NCBI RefSeq assembly: GCF_028368975.1
Contig: NZ_JAQNDM010000002.1
Location: 5,512,425 to 5,576,424 of the forward strand
Length of the DNA: 64,000 bases
Reading direction: 5' to 3'
Source: Stigmatella ashevillena
GTDB lineage: Bacteria; Myxococcota; Myxococcia; Myxococcales; Myxococcaceae
The notes beneath the pieces are model-generated. The model was not told the DNA's origin. It ran no database searches and saw only the letters and a program-made list of their open reading frames with translations. Made by a program: the position numbers and the translations under genes. Every line of letters begins with the position of its first letter. Positions within the stretch are counted from its first letter, which is position 1. Of this stretch, positions 16,641 to 25,042 are shown one piece after another.

Positions 16641-18584
16641 CCGCCACCGCTCAACGGCTCGCGTACTGGACACCTTGTCTCCTACGGTGTGGCCGGGCTT
16701 CGAGCCCTCGCGCTTGGCCGAGCCCAGATCGCCCGCGTTCGCCAGTTCGAGGCAGATCGGCACGGTGCGCCCGCCTGGAAGGTGGGCGCGGACGTAGCGT
16801 CCGTAGATGCGATCACCCGTCGTCCACAGGTGCCCATCGATCCGCATCCCCGCAGGCGCCTTTCCTTGCGGCTCGATCAGCGCACCCGTGACGGGCCCAT
16901 CCTTCCAGACGGCCAAGGGTTGCTCGCGAGCCTCTTCAACGCTCCCCTTGGTCACGTCCAGCAGGATGAAGGGCGCATCGTTGCTGCCGATCTTCCACCC
17001 TAGCTCCTGCCGCATCGCTTTAACGGCTTCCTCGGGGCATGGCTCGGGATCCGGGCGCGTCTGCACGCCAGTGCAGCCCGCTTCAAGCCATGCCACGGAA
17101 GCCACGAGCGCCGCGCACTTCTTGATCAGGGCGCGCCGCGCGCTGCCTCTCTGAGCTTGCTGCGGGTCGGGTACGCCGTTGGTGAGCGTTGGGGAGTTGT
17201 CGGGCAGCTTCACGGACAGGCTCGCCTCCTTCTGGGTAGGGAGAGAGGAGGCTAACCGTTCGGGGCGGCTTGTCGGCTTTTCGGCCAGGGTGCTTGAGGC
17301 TCGGGGTTGCTCCGCTGGTGCGCTCCTGGCCACGGGGGGCGGCTCGGGTTGCGCTGGTCTGTGCAGCAGGGAGGCGGCCACGACTGCCGCGAAGACAGAG
17401 AGCACCAGCGGCCCGACTAACACCGGGCGCAGCCACGCACGGCGCGCGCTGTGCTGCGCTCCAGCCCCCGCAGCAGAAGGCACGGGCGCCGCATCTGCTG
17501 GCGCTGGCGCTACCTGCACCGGAGAAGGCACGGGCGCCGCATCCGCTGGCGCTACCTGCACCGGGAACGGATGGGAAGGGATCGGCTCCTGCGGGCCCTG
17601 GGGTCCTCGCGCTTCGACTGGCACCGGTTCCCCTTCGCCGGGTTCTGGCGGTAGCTGCGCGGATGCCGGGTGAATGCCGCTCTCGCACCAGTCGTCCCCC
17701 TCGAAACGCACCAAGTCCACCAGCGGGCGCCGCGCATCCTTGGCCGTCGCGGGCCGCACCTCCAAGTCGCGACTGATCAGCTTCATCGCGTAGGCGCTCA
17801 ACTCCACCGGAACGCGCCCCTTGGTTGCCCGGTGCGGGGTGGGCTGCTCGATCAGCGCGTTTCCGAGCAGGGGCCGAGTCTCGCCGCGCGTCGGCGTCGG
17901 GTTCGTCAGCACGTCGTACAGGTCCGCCCCGAGCGCGAAAATATCGTCCGTCGCCTTGAACGTGTAACGGGCCCCGGGCTTGAGGCGGTTTTCATCCCAG
18001 AAGGCTTGAGCCTCGGGGCTGCGGTTGCGCGGCGTTCCAGGGGGCAGCGGCCCGTCCGTCAAATCCTCGGCGGTCGCGTGGTCCGCCGCTCCAAAGTCGA
18101 TGATCACCGGCTCGCCGTCCTTGGTGACCATGATGTTTCTCAGGCTCAAGTCCCGATGGAACACGTTTTTACCGTGCATGTGCTCCAGGGCTTCAAACAG
18201 CTTGAGGAACAGGACGACGACTTCATGCGGCGTTGGGTTGGTCCGCTCCACCCAGCGGGCGAGCGTGTAGCCGTCCACGAAGTCTAGAACGATGTAGTGG
18301 AAGCCTGAGAGCGTGTCCGGCCACCGGCCTTGTCCCCGCATGCGGATGATGTAGCGGTGGTTGAGTAGCTGGAGGCAGGCCGCCTCGCGCCGCGCGCGCG
18401 CGTCCGTCTGCTTCGGATCAAGGCTGCGCTCTGTCTGACAGGCCAGCTTGAGCGCGAAACGCTGGCCGTCCTTCTCCACCTCGTAGACGACGGCATACCC
18501 GCCCCTTCCGATGCGTCGGACAATGCGCCAGTGGCTCACCATCTGGCCGGGCTTCAAGTCCAAGGGCTCAAAATCCGCGAACAT
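16638..18584 (-). CDS. Active-type Ser/Thr kinase with one membrane segment (element A)
   Basis: A 648-residue protein. The N-terminal kinase domain has a glycine loop GRGGYAVV (27-34), the VAIK-type lysine in FALKLA (46), HRDLSLRN (Asp145, Asn150) and DFG (163-165), all intact. A Pro/Ala-rich linker (about 310-385) precedes one transmembrane helix (PVLVGPLVLSVFAAVVAASLL). An extracytoplasmic C-terminal domain shared only with the element B paralogue follows, with AWLEAGCTGVQTRPDPE and WTTGDRIYGRYVRAHLPGG. This suggests a sensor kinase reading an envelope signal. The ATG at 18584 is better spaced from GAGAGG than the GTG at 18593. It follows the DUF2381 gene by 22 bp. Confidence 0.88.
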   Translation of the reverse strand: MFADFEPLDLKPGQMVSHWRIVRRIGRGGYAVVYEVEKDGQRFALKLACQTERSLDPKQTDARARREAACLQLLNHRYIIRMRGQGRWPDTLSGFHYIVLDFVDGYTLARWVERTNPTPHEVVVLFLKLFEALEHMHGKNVFHRDLSLRNIMVTKDGEPVIIDFGAADHATAEDLTDGPLPPGTPRNRSPEAQAFWDENRLKPGARYTFKATDDIFALGADLYDVLTNPTPTRGETRPLLGNALIEQPTPHRATKGRVPVELSAYAMKLISRDLEVRPATAKDARRPLVDLVRFEGDDWCESGIHPASAQLPPEPGEGEPVPVEARGPQGPQEPIPSHPFPVQVAPADAAPVPSPVQVAPAPADAAPVPSAAGAGAQHSARRAWLRPVLVGPLVLSVFAAVVAASLLHRPAQPEPPPVARSAPAEQPRASSTLAEKPTSRPERLASSLPTQKEASLSVKLPDNSPTLTNGVPDPQQAQRGSARRALIKKCAALVASVAWLEAGCTGVQTRPDPEPCPEEAVKAMRQELGWKIGSNDAPFILLDVTKGSVEEAREQPLAVWKDGPVTGALIEPQGKAPAGMRIDGHLWTTGDRIYGRYVRAHLPGGRTVPICLELANAGDLGSAKREGSKPGHTVGDKVSSTRAVERWR

Positions 18585-18606
18585 GCTGGGCACCTCTCGC
18601 CAGTGG

Positions 18607-19512
18607 CTACAGCGTCACCTCGGGAACGGACAGACAGCGGCTCGCGTCACCGTTGCACACCCGCACCGCGTGCAGCGCCTCTAGCCATTCTTCGGGCTTC
18701 TCACGCGCGGGCATCTCCACCTCCACGGCCACACTCACCACACCGCCCGGGGGGATGGCTGCTTGCCCAGAGAGGAGCGCGCGAGCGCGGCGCGGCTCCC
18801 CTCCTGCGGGCGTGACTTCGGCCCACGCGGGCGCCCATGGCTCCCCCCCGGTGTTGCTCACCTCCAGCACAACGACGCTCCACGTTGCTCCCCCGAGGCC
18901 CCAGCACCTGACGGGGTGAAGCTCACCCCCGCGCGCCTTGAAGCACCCTTGCCTAAACTCTTCTCCCCTCATGCCGTCCTTATCCACGACCCCCGCGAGC
19001 GCTACGGTTGCCGGATTCAGCGCTGCGGGCCGTGCCTTTAGCGCTTCCAGTTCCTTGGCTAGCGCTTCGCACCGCTCGCGCGTGGCGGACAGTTCCACGC
19101 GGCACGCCTCGAAGGTCTGCTGCGGGCGCCTCACGTTGACCACGCCATCCGCCGCGCCCGGCTGCCCGGTGAGCAGGAACACGACGCTTGCGGGCGAGCC
19201 CTCGCGGTAGGTGACTCGCAGCGCGAGCCGTTCGCTAGTTCCGAGTGCCACGGCAGGCGCGAGCGTCACGCCCTGATCACCCACCACGAACACAGGGAAG
19301 CGGGCGCGGCTCTCCACTTGGACAGACTCACGCAGGATCGGCGCGTCCAGCAGGATCGCCGTGATAGTGCCAGGCGCTAGGTAGATCAACGGGGACTCGC
19401 CAGCCTCGCCCGTGAGAACGACGGAGCGCCCTGCGGGCGCGGCCTGTGCCGCAGCGGTGAAGCCCACCAGCAGAGAGGCGAGCGCAAGACTTGGGGCGAA
19501 CGGTCGGAGCAA
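18607..19512 (-). CDS. DUF2381 family exported protein (element A)
   Basis: A 301-residue protein of the myxobacterial DUF2381 family. It has a signal peptide (LALASLLVGFTAAAQAAPA), a beta-rich N-terminal half (RSVVLTGEAGESPLIYLAPG, LRVTYREGSPASVVFLLTG), a coiled-coil stretch (CRVELSATRERCEALAKELEAL, in part) and a C-terminal beta domain ending LSVPEVTL. Likely periplasmic. The start is TTG, as in the element B copy, preceded by GGGAGG within a palindrome. It is the first gene of the minus-strand run DUF2381 - kinase - pseudokinase - XRE, so it may supply the ligand or partner for the kinase outer domain; that is inference from context. Confidence 0.85.
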   Translation of the reverse strand: MLRPFAPSLALASLLVGFTAAAQAAPAGRSVVLTGEAGESPLIYLAPGTITAILLDAPILRESVQVESRARFPVFVVGDQGVTLAPAVALGTSERLALRVTYREGSPASVVFLLTGQPGAADGVVNVRRPQQTFEACRVELSATRERCEALAKELEALKARPAALNPATVALAGVVDKDGMRGEEFRQGCFKARGGELHPVRCWGLGGATWSVVVLEVSNTGGEPWAPAWAEVTPAGGEPRRARALLSGQAAIPPGGVVSVAVEVEMPAREKPEEWLEALHAVRVCNGDASRCLSVPEVTL

Positions 19513-19517
19513 GACGG

Positions 19518-19540
19518 GGGAACCTCCCAGGTAGGTTCCC
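19518..19540. promoter_or_regulatory. Palindrome overlapping the DUF2381 ribosome site (A)
   Basis: GGGAACCT (19518-19525) and AGGTTCCC (19533-19540) form a perfect 8-bp inverted repeat around a 7-base loop directly before the TTG start. On the RNA it would sequester the GGGAGG ribosome site. A similar, less perfect repeat stands in the same place in element B (34464-34488). Candidate operator or translational control hairpin. Confidence 0.5.
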
Positions 19541-19722
19541 AGAGTAGCAGACAGGAGAGAGCCCCCGCGTCGAAGTCAGGCGCCCTCCATGCGACGGGCG
19601 CCCGCGTCCTTTCCGCGCTCCCTTCACGGGCCCAGCACACGCGCCACGCCTCCTAGCAACCCCGGCGAGAGAATGGCGCCGCGCTGGCTCCGGGAACTCC
19701 GGATTCGCTAGTACTCTGCTGG

Positions 19723-19905
19723 TCAACTTGCTGCGGCGCAGTACTGCCACGACCCCAACGGGAGCAAGAGTTCGCCTTTCACGGCCCCACACCCTCTGCA
19801 GCAGACCATCACGCACTCCACTCCTGAGAGCAGAGTGCGCTGAACTAATTGGACCACCGTGGCGTGGCACCTCTCGCACTTGGGCACAGCGATGGCGCCA
19901 TTCAT
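19723..19905 (-). CDS. Possible small zinc-ribbon protein
   Basis: A 60-residue frame starting MNGAIAVPKCERCHATVV with two CxxC pairs (CERC near residue 10 and CRGC near residue 39), the spacing of a zinc ribbon. LVQRTLLSGVEC between them is a plausible beta-hairpin. No strong ribosome site is visible before the ATG at 19905, and I have no homologue in mind, so this is a moderate-confidence call. It lies upstream of DUF2381 in element A with no counterpart noticed in element B. The rest of 19541-20160 shows no gene. Confidence 0.4.
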   Translation of the reverse strand: MNGAIAVPKCERCHATVVQLVQRTLLSGVECVMVCCRGCGAVKGELLLPLGSWQYCAAAS

Positions 19906-20159
19906 CTGACTCAGCCTTGCACGTAAGGACGCCCCACCACGGGGCACCCAAGGTCACGTCCTCGCATCCCACGGGGTGGGGCGTCAATGAACCTTAGTAA
20001 CTGATCGCCGTGCCTCGTCTGCAAACAGGAGAGGGAGCGGCCTGCCGAGCCGGAGGAGGACGCAAGGCGTTCGCTGCCTCTGTGTCCTCCGCGCCCTGTT
20101 CCCACTCCCCGCGGAACAGGGCTGCCCGTCTGGCTGCTCCACCACGGGGCAGGGCGGAC

Positions 20160-20475
20160 ATCTACCGCTCAACGGGCCCGGTAGGCGAACCTGGACGCGC
20201 GCGGGCTCCCCTGGGCCCGCTGCACCTGTCCGCCGTGCGCGCGCTCCACGGGCCCAGCAGGCGAGCCCGGACGCGCGAGGGCTCCACCGGGCCCGCTGAA
20301 CCTGTCCGACGTGCGCGAGCGCTCCATGGGCCCAGCAGGCCCGCCTGGAGGCGCGAGGGCTCCACCGGGCCCGGCTGCACCTGTCCGACATGCGTGAGCG
20401 CTCCACGGGCCCGGCAGGCCCCCGGGGGGACCGGGGTGGCGCCGGGCGTGGCGCCGGGCGTGGCGCCGGAAAAAG
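20160..20475. repeat. GC-rich repeat array A2 with a 12-bp tail
   Basis: About three and a half units of 76-78 bp of the same type as array A1 (CACCTGTCCGACGTGCGCGA ... GGGCCCAGCAGGC), then three 12-bp units CGTGGCGCCGGG at about 20440-20475. This is the element A counterpart of the very large arrays B2-B4, but it is continuous and encloses no gene. Confidence 0.85.
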
Positions 20476-20749
20476 TCCCGCAGAAGTCCCGTTGTCAGCC
20501 CCGCTTCAGCCCCGCTTCAGCCCCGCGCCCGCGACCCGGCCAACGATTCCGCCGCGCCGCACGGCGGTTGATCCGCCCGCGCGCATTGGCCCTCGGTTGC
20601 CCGTCCGCACGCTTGCCGATCTGCTGTCACTTCTCGCCCGTGGCCTGGACACCCGCCGTTGCCCTGTGTCACTTCTGGCCCGGGTCGTTGTGGGCTGTTC
20701 GGTAGGGTCGGGAAAGGGCGGGTTAGGTGATGGTCGGGATCGACTCCCA

Positions 20750-20788
20750 GGAGGGGCAACCCTCCATGTGCGGCGCATTCGTGCGCCG
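20750..20788. other. Double hairpin motif, copy 1
   Basis: GGAGGG-GCAA-CCCTCC (20750-20765) is followed after five bases (ATGTG) by CGGCGCA-TTCG-TGCGCCG (20771-20788). Both stems are perfect and both loops are stable tetraloop types. Copies occur at 41540-41578 and, diverged but still paired, at 46812-46848. This could be a structured RNA element. Confidence 0.65.
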
Positions 20789-20803
20789 TTGTTGGCTGCC
20801 GGG

Positions 20804-20880
20804 TGACAACGCCGGGAAATCCGGTGACAACGCCGGGAAAAACGCCGTGAAATCCGGTTTCAACGCCGGGAAAAACGCCA
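20804..20880 (+). repeat. Iteron-like short repeats
   Basis: Four degenerate copies of a 21-bp unit of the type CCGGTGACAACGCCGGGAAA follow each other directly. The same place in element B (about 41600-41680) has related repeats around AACACCGGCGACAACACCGG. Possible binding array for the element HTH protein or a replication/excision function. Confidence 0.5.
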
Positions 20881-21723
20881 GCAGAAGCGCCAGGGCGCGC
20901 CGCTGGTCACTCCAGGCGGCGCCCGTAGTCACGCCAGGGCGCGCCACGCGTTCCGGCGCTTTCGCTGTCCCCCTTCTGCTCTGCCTGTGTGCAGGGCTAG
21001 CGAGCGCCAACGCTGCCCGCCGTCCTTGCCTGCTCCACGTACAGGAGCGGCCCCTGTCCGACGCGGGCGCGCCCCACGGGCTGATCAATTCCGCCGCGAC
21101 CATGCCCGCAGTCCTCGCGCACTCCACCGCGCCGCGCTTGTCTGGTGTCCGTGCGTGCTCCAGCGTGAAACGCGGAGATTGTCGGCATTTGTCGGGATCC
21201 GCCTGAATTCGCCTGATCTTGCCCAATGTCCGAGCGCGCCGGTTTTGGGCACCGTGGGCGGCATGAGTCACGCCACACAGAACGCCCCGCCGCGGACGCA
21301 ACGGGCGCCCGCGCTTCCCGGGCGGGAAGCACGCGCCACCTGTCTAGCGGTGGCCAAACCTGCCCAGGAGTGCCCAACGCGGCCAGTCGCGTTGCCGGTG
21401 CTCGGGAGGATGCGAGACAATCTCTCCCGTGCAGTGAGGCACGACGGCGGCCCCCGGTACGTGGGGCGGCTCGACGTGGACAGCACCCGCAGCGCAGCGT
21501 TCCCCCTCCGCCCCCAGGATGCGCTCGGGTCGCCGCATGGCTTCCAGCTTCGCGGCTCCCCTCGCCTCACGGCATGGCGCCGCGCGTCCTGGAGACAGGC
21601 CCGCAGAGTCGGCCACTCGGCAGCCGGGAGCGTTTCACCCATGCAGGGGCAACACGAGACACAGAACCATCAACGATGGACAGCGACGCGATCCGCCGCG
21701 TCGAGGCTGGAGGGGGATCAGCC

Positions 21724-21948
21724 ATGAGCGCGCCCCCTCTGACCGCGAGCAACGCGCCCGCCTTTCTTACCGTGGAGGAAGCCGCCGAATTGCTGCGCGT
21801 GAACCGGAAGACTCTCTATGAGGCGATCCGGCTCGATCAGGTGCCCGGGGTTGCTCGCCTCGGTCGAATCCTCCGCATCCATCGGGACACGCTGCTAACA
21901 TGGCGCCCCGGTAACAACAGGCCTGCGCTCGGAGACAAGAAGCCATGA
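21724..21948 (+). CDS. HTH excisionase-type protein
   Basis: A 74-residue protein with a MerR-like/HTH_17 DNA-binding fold: FLTVEEAAELLRVNRKTLYE, then VPGVARLGRILRIHRDTLLTW. This is the size and pattern of excisionases and directionality factors. Its stop overlaps the integrase start (ATGA), so the two are translationally coupled. It probably binds next to the attachment site and sets the direction of recombination. Confidence 0.8.
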   Translation: MSAPPLTASNAPAFLTVEEAAELLRVNRKTLYEAIRLDQVPGVARLGRILRIHRDTLLTWRPGNNRPALGDKKP

Positions 21949-23132
21949 GCGTCAGACTGCGGCAGTGGAAGACCCAGGAGGGCAAGGTGCAAGAGGCGTG
22001 GTGGGTGGACGTCAAGTACCAGCACCCCAGCGGCAGGGTGGAGCGGATCCGCAAGGCTTCGCCCATCAACACCCGTAGGGGGGCTGAGGAGTACGAGCGT
22101 CAGATCCGCCATGCACTCCTGACCGGCACCTTCGGAAAGGAGAACAGCGCGGGCCGCGTCCCCACCCTCGGGGAGTTCGTCCCGCGATTCCTGACGTACA
22201 GCGAGAACAACAACAAGCATTCCAGCGTCGTCACCAAGCGACAGATCCTGGATGACCACCTGCTCCCCGCGTTCGGCAACACGCCCCTTGATGCCATCGG
22301 TCCAGCGGAGATCGAAGACTTCAAGGCGGCCATGCGTAAGAAGCCCTCGGGCGCGCGAGCACGGAAGGAAGCCCCCACGCGGGCGGCCCTCCTCAAGCGC
22401 AAGGGCTCCGGTGCGGTGAAGCTGCTTTCCCTCAAGTCCATCAACAACGTTCTGACGGTCCTGCACAAGTTGCTGGCACTGGCTCAAGAACAGGGCGTGA
22501 TCCAACACGTCCCGCGCGTCAAGCTGTTCAAGACGGACAAGCCCGCCTTTGACTTCCTCACCTTCGAGGAGGCCGAGCGCATGATCAATGCCGCTGAGCC
22601 GGAGTGGCGGACGTTGATCCTCGTGGCGCTCAAGACGGGGTTGCGGCTGGGGGAACTGATCGGGCTCCAGTGGGCAGACCTGGACTTGCAGCGCGGCAAG
22701 CTCAATGTACGTCGGACGATCTGGCGCGGCGTGGTGGGGCTGCCCAAGGGTGGACGCGAAAGAACGGTGGACCTACCCGCGTCGGCTGTGGAAGCACTCA
22801 AGGCACACCGCCACTTGTGCGGCCCTTACGTGTTCTGCCAGCCGGACGGCCAGCCGCTCACCGCTGGGATGCTCAAGCACCCGCTGCTGCGGGCGCTGCG
22901 CATGGCAGGCGTCAGCCGTCCAGCAGGCATCATCGGCTGGCATGACCTGCGGCACACCTACGGCAGCCACCTTGCGATGCGGGGCGTTGCTCTCAAGGTC
23001 ATTCAGGAGTTGATGGGTCACGCGACCATCGAAATGACCATGAGGTACGCGCACCTGTCACCCGAGGCGAGGGAGAGCGCGGTGCAGGAGTTGGATCGGC
23101 CCAGCCCCCAGCCGCGCGCCGCTCTGGGCTAG
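21945..23132 (+). CDS. Tyrosine recombinase (integrase) of element A
   Basis: A 395-residue phage-type integrase. An N-terminal arm domain (1-70), a SAM-like core-binding domain (75-195) and a catalytic domain follow in order. The catalytic residues are all present: Arg234 (TGLRLGEL), Lys268 (PKGGRERTV), His333 and Arg336 (HDLRH), His359 (GHATIEMT) and Tyr368 (MRYAHLS). It is therefore probably active. It starts inside the stop of the HTH gene. The attachment-like sequence lies about 95 bp downstream at 23226, as expected for an element that integrates next to its own int gene. Confidence 0.93.
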   Translation: MSVRLRQWKTQEGKVQEAWWVDVKYQHPSGRVERIRKASPINTRRGAEEYERQIRHALLTGTFGKENSAGRVPTLGEFVPRFLTYSENNNKHSSVVTKRQILDDHLLPAFGNTPLDAIGPAEIEDFKAAMRKKPSGARARKEAPTRAALLKRKGSGAVKLLSLKSINNVLTVLHKLLALAQEQGVIQHVPRVKLFKTDKPAFDFLTFEEAERMINAAEPEWRTLILVALKTGLRLGELIGLQWADLDLQRGKLNVRRTIWRGVVGLPKGGRERTVDLPASAVEALKAHRHLCGPYVFCQPDGQPLTAGMLKHPLLRALRMAGVSRPAGIIGWHDLRHTYGSHLAMRGVALKVIQELMGHATIEMTMRYAHLSPEARESAVQELDRPSPQPRAALG

Positions 23133-23184
23133 AGACGCCAGAGGGGCACACTGATGAGGGCACATGAAGAAAACGAGGACAAAG

Positions 23185-23215
23185 AAAAACCCAGCAACCC
23201 GTTAAGATTGCTGGG
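23185..23215 (-). terminator. Rho-independent terminator for minus-strand transcription
   Basis: CCCAGCAA (23190-23197) pairs with TTGCTGGG (23208-23215). Read on the minus strand the stem is followed directly by TTTTTC, a classic intrinsic terminator. It stands where the terminator of a minus-strand tRNA or tmRNA ending at 23226 would be. Confidence 0.75.
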
Positions 23216-23225
23216 CTTCTCGGGA

Positions 23226-23250
23226 TGGAGGCGGCGGGAATCGAACCCGC
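23226..23250 (-). other. tRNA/tmRNA 3'-end fragment, probable att site of element A
   Basis: On the minus strand this reads GCGGGTTCGATTCCCGC followed by CGCCTCCA: a T-arm and acceptor end like those of tmRNA or a tRNA. No matching 5' acceptor strand or anticodon/tag region lies within the next 350 bp (the NmrA gene occupies 23473 onward), so only the 3' end is present. It is next to the integrase and in front of a native-looking terminator, which is what an attachment site looks like. Confidence 0.6.
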
Positions 23251-23472
23251 AGTCTTGCGGCCGACAGGGAAGTTGCAGCCAAGACTTCCCACTTCATTTC
23301 ACCTGATGGGTTCGAGTCTTCCCTGGCGTCTCTTCTGGGACTTCCTCTGCAGCGAGGTCCGCTTGCCAACGCCAATCGGGCGGGGATGAGAGGGCGGCCT
23401 GGGCAAGCGTGTGCCTCGACGTACTCCGCGACATGTCTCCGAGCCGTCGGAAACGCGACGACAGGGCGGCGG

Positions 23473-24387
23473 TCAGGTCACCTCGCGACGCTGGCGCGCC
23501 CAGGTCTCGAAGCTCATGAGCGAAAGGCCGTAAGAACGCGCGAGTTCGGGCCGTGCCAGCACCGGGGCGACGTTCATGTAGGTCAGGCCTTGCGCCACGC
23601 CAGGATGCAGGCCGGCCGCGACGGCCTCCTCGACCGTGCCGAATCGGACGACGTACTCCTTGCCGTCGAGGCGCGAGAGGATCTCGGCGACCTGAGGAAG
23701 CGTGAGCAGGTCACCCGCCAATTGCAGCGTCACACCGTTGAATGTCGCGGGATCGTTGATCGCCGCCGCAGCCACCTTGCCGATGTCCTCCGGCGCGATC
23801 AGCGCGATGGGCAGATCGGTCCTGAGCACCGTGATCAACTGGCGCCCGTCGACGAAGCCGACAGGATCCAACATCGGTTGATCCATGAAGGTGGCGGGCA
23901 GGATAAGGGTCCAGCTCTGGAAGCCCGCGTTGCGCACGAGGTCGCAGGTGGCAAGCTTGTTCTCCCAGTACTCCTCGTGCGCCTTCCAGCGCCCCTCCGC
24001 CCAGCCCTCGACGTTGCGGTGGTCTCCGACGCCCGCCGTCGCGGTGTGCACGAACGTCCCGACGCCCTCGGCAAGCGCGGCCTCGACGAGGTTCCTCCCC
24101 TGCTGGCGCTCCTTGCTGAAGTCGACACCAGTCGCCGACATGATCGGTGACTGCATCGAGAAGACCGCCCGCGCCCCAGCGCAGGCGGCGCGCAACGACG
24201 CCGGATCGTCGAGGTCCCCAACGACCACCTGGGCACCAGCCGCCGAGAGGGCCTTGGCGTTGGGCGCCTCCGGATTGCGCACCATCACGCGCACCGATGT
24301 GCTGCCTTCGGCCAGCAGTGCCCGGGCGGTGGCGCCGCCCTGGCGCCCTGTGGCGGCGGTGACGAGAACGGACTCGGTACTGCTCAT
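23473..24387 (-). CDS. NmrA-family NAD(P)-binding protein
   Basis: A 304-residue atypical SDR. The Rossmann motif VTAATGRQGGATARAL near the N-terminus is of the NmrA/HSCARG type (G-x-x-G-x-x-A). VVVGDLDDPASL and VHTATAGV follow, and the usual SDR YxxxK is not clear, as in NmrA regulators and quinone/flavin-type reductases. The ATG at 24387 is preceded by AAGGAG; an upstream in-frame extension is not needed. It is divergent from a TetR regulator 104 bp away, the common arrangement in which TetR represses the oxidoreductase. Possibly detoxification or redox sensing; substrate unknown. Confidence 0.85.
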   Translation of the reverse strand: MSSTESVLVTAATGRQGGATARALLAEGSTSVRVMVRNPEAPNAKALSAAGAQVVVGDLDDPASLRAACAGARAVFSMQSPIMSATGVDFSKERQQGRNLVEAALAEGVGTFVHTATAGVGDHRNVEGWAEGRWKAHEEYWENKLATCDLVRNAGFQSWTLILPATFMDQPMLDPVGFVDGRQLITVLRTDLPIALIAPEDIGKVAAAAINDPATFNGVTLQLAGDLLTLPQVAEILSRLDGKEYVVRFGTVEEAVAAGLHPGVAQGLTYMNVAPVLARPELARSYGLSLMSFETWARQRREVT

Positions 24388-24420
24388 GGGCAGCTCCTTC
24401 GTAAGTGGGGGGCCCCACCG

Positions 24421-24475
24421 TTTATTTAAGGGGTTAATATGGAGGGGTACCCCGTTTGTCAAGGAAGGGGCTCGT
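24421..24475. promoter_or_regulatory. Divergent promoter/operator between NmrA and TetR genes
   Basis: An AT-rich stretch (TTATTTAAGGGGTTAATATGG) unusual for this genome is followed by the palindrome GGGGTACCCC at about 24445-24454. It probably holds back-to-back promoters and the TetR binding site. Confidence 0.5.
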
Positions 24476-24490
24476 GAGGAGGAGCGCGCC

Positions 24491-25042
24491 GTGGATCATG
24501 TGAAGCCGTTGCGAGCGGACGGGCGACGCAACCGGGAGCGGATTGTCGCGGCCGCCGCGGAGCTGGTCGGCAGGGATGGTGCGCAGGCATCGCTCGAGGA
24601 GATCGCTCGGCAGGCGGGGGTCGGCTCGGCGACCCTGCACCGGCACTTCCCGTCGCGGCAGGCGCTGTTGGAGGCGGTCTTCCGCGATGGCGTCGCGCAG
24701 CTCTGTGCGCGGGCAGCCGCGCAACCGGGCGAGGATCCCTCCGCCGAGTTGGCGGCCTGGCTCGAGGAATTGACGGTCTACACGGCGACCCATCGCGGGC
24801 TTGCCGCTGCGCTGCTGACCGGCCCGGAGGGCCTCTCGGCCGAAGACATCTGCTGCACCGACATGCTGCTCGACGTGTTGAACGTTCTGGTGGCACGGGC
24901 GTCATCGGCGGGCGCGATTCACGCCGGTGCCACAACGGAGGACCTGATCATGCTGGCGAACGCGATCGCCGTCGCCAACGAAGACGATCCGCTCACCGCG
25001 CGCCGGGTGCTGCGCCTCGCGCTCACCGGCATACGGCCGTGA
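24491..25042 (+). CDS. TetR-family repressor
   Basis: A 183-residue regulator. The N-terminal HTH is typical: RRNRERIVAAAAELVGRDG, SLEEIARQAGVGSATLHRHF, SRQALLEAVF. The C-terminal half is the ligand-binding helical domain (SBP-like ADGR...TetR_C type). The GTG at 24491 follows GAGGAGGAG at the right distance. It probably controls the divergent NmrA-type gene and itself. Confidence 0.85.
   Translation: MDHVKPLRADGRRNRERIVAAAAELVGRDGAQASLEEIARQAGVGSATLHRHFPSRQALLEAVFRDGVAQLCARAAAQPGEDPSAELAAWLEELTVYTATHRGLAAALLTGPEGLSAEDICCTDMLLDVLNVLVARASSAGAIHAGATTEDLIMLANAIAVANEDDPLTARRVLRLALTGIRP

Larger units (their letters stand above)
20570..21720. other. Conserved non-coding leader of element A
   Basis: About 1.1 kb without a convincing gene. 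Blocks of it match 41360-42427 in element B, for example ACGCTTGCCGATC, GGCGGCATGAGTCACGCCAC (about 21262) and CGAGACAATCTCTCCCGTGC (about 21412), with overall identity I judge near 70-75%. It contains the double hairpin at 20750-20788 and iteron-like repeats at 20804-20880, and leads directly into the HTH/integrase genes. It may hold the control region and recombination sites of the element. Confidence 0.6.
14395..23250. mobile_element. Element A: kinase/DUF2381 integrative element
   Basis: Gene order and even non-coding blocks match element B (28.7-45.6 kb): XRE remnant, pseudokinase, repeat array, Ser/Thr kinase, DUF2381 protein, second repeat array, conserved leader with a double hairpin, HTH protein, tyrosine recombinase and an attachment-like site at 23226. 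Unlike B it has no toxin cassette and the integrase points outward on the plus strand. The right end is placed at the tRNA-like sequence. The left end is uncertain: the defence operon and IS630 to the left could be cargo of the same element. Confidence 0.6.

Noticed and set aside
23226-23575. Complete tmRNA gene on the minus strand
   Set aside because: Only the T-arm and acceptor end are present; no 5' acceptor strand or tag-coding region lies before the NmrA gene.
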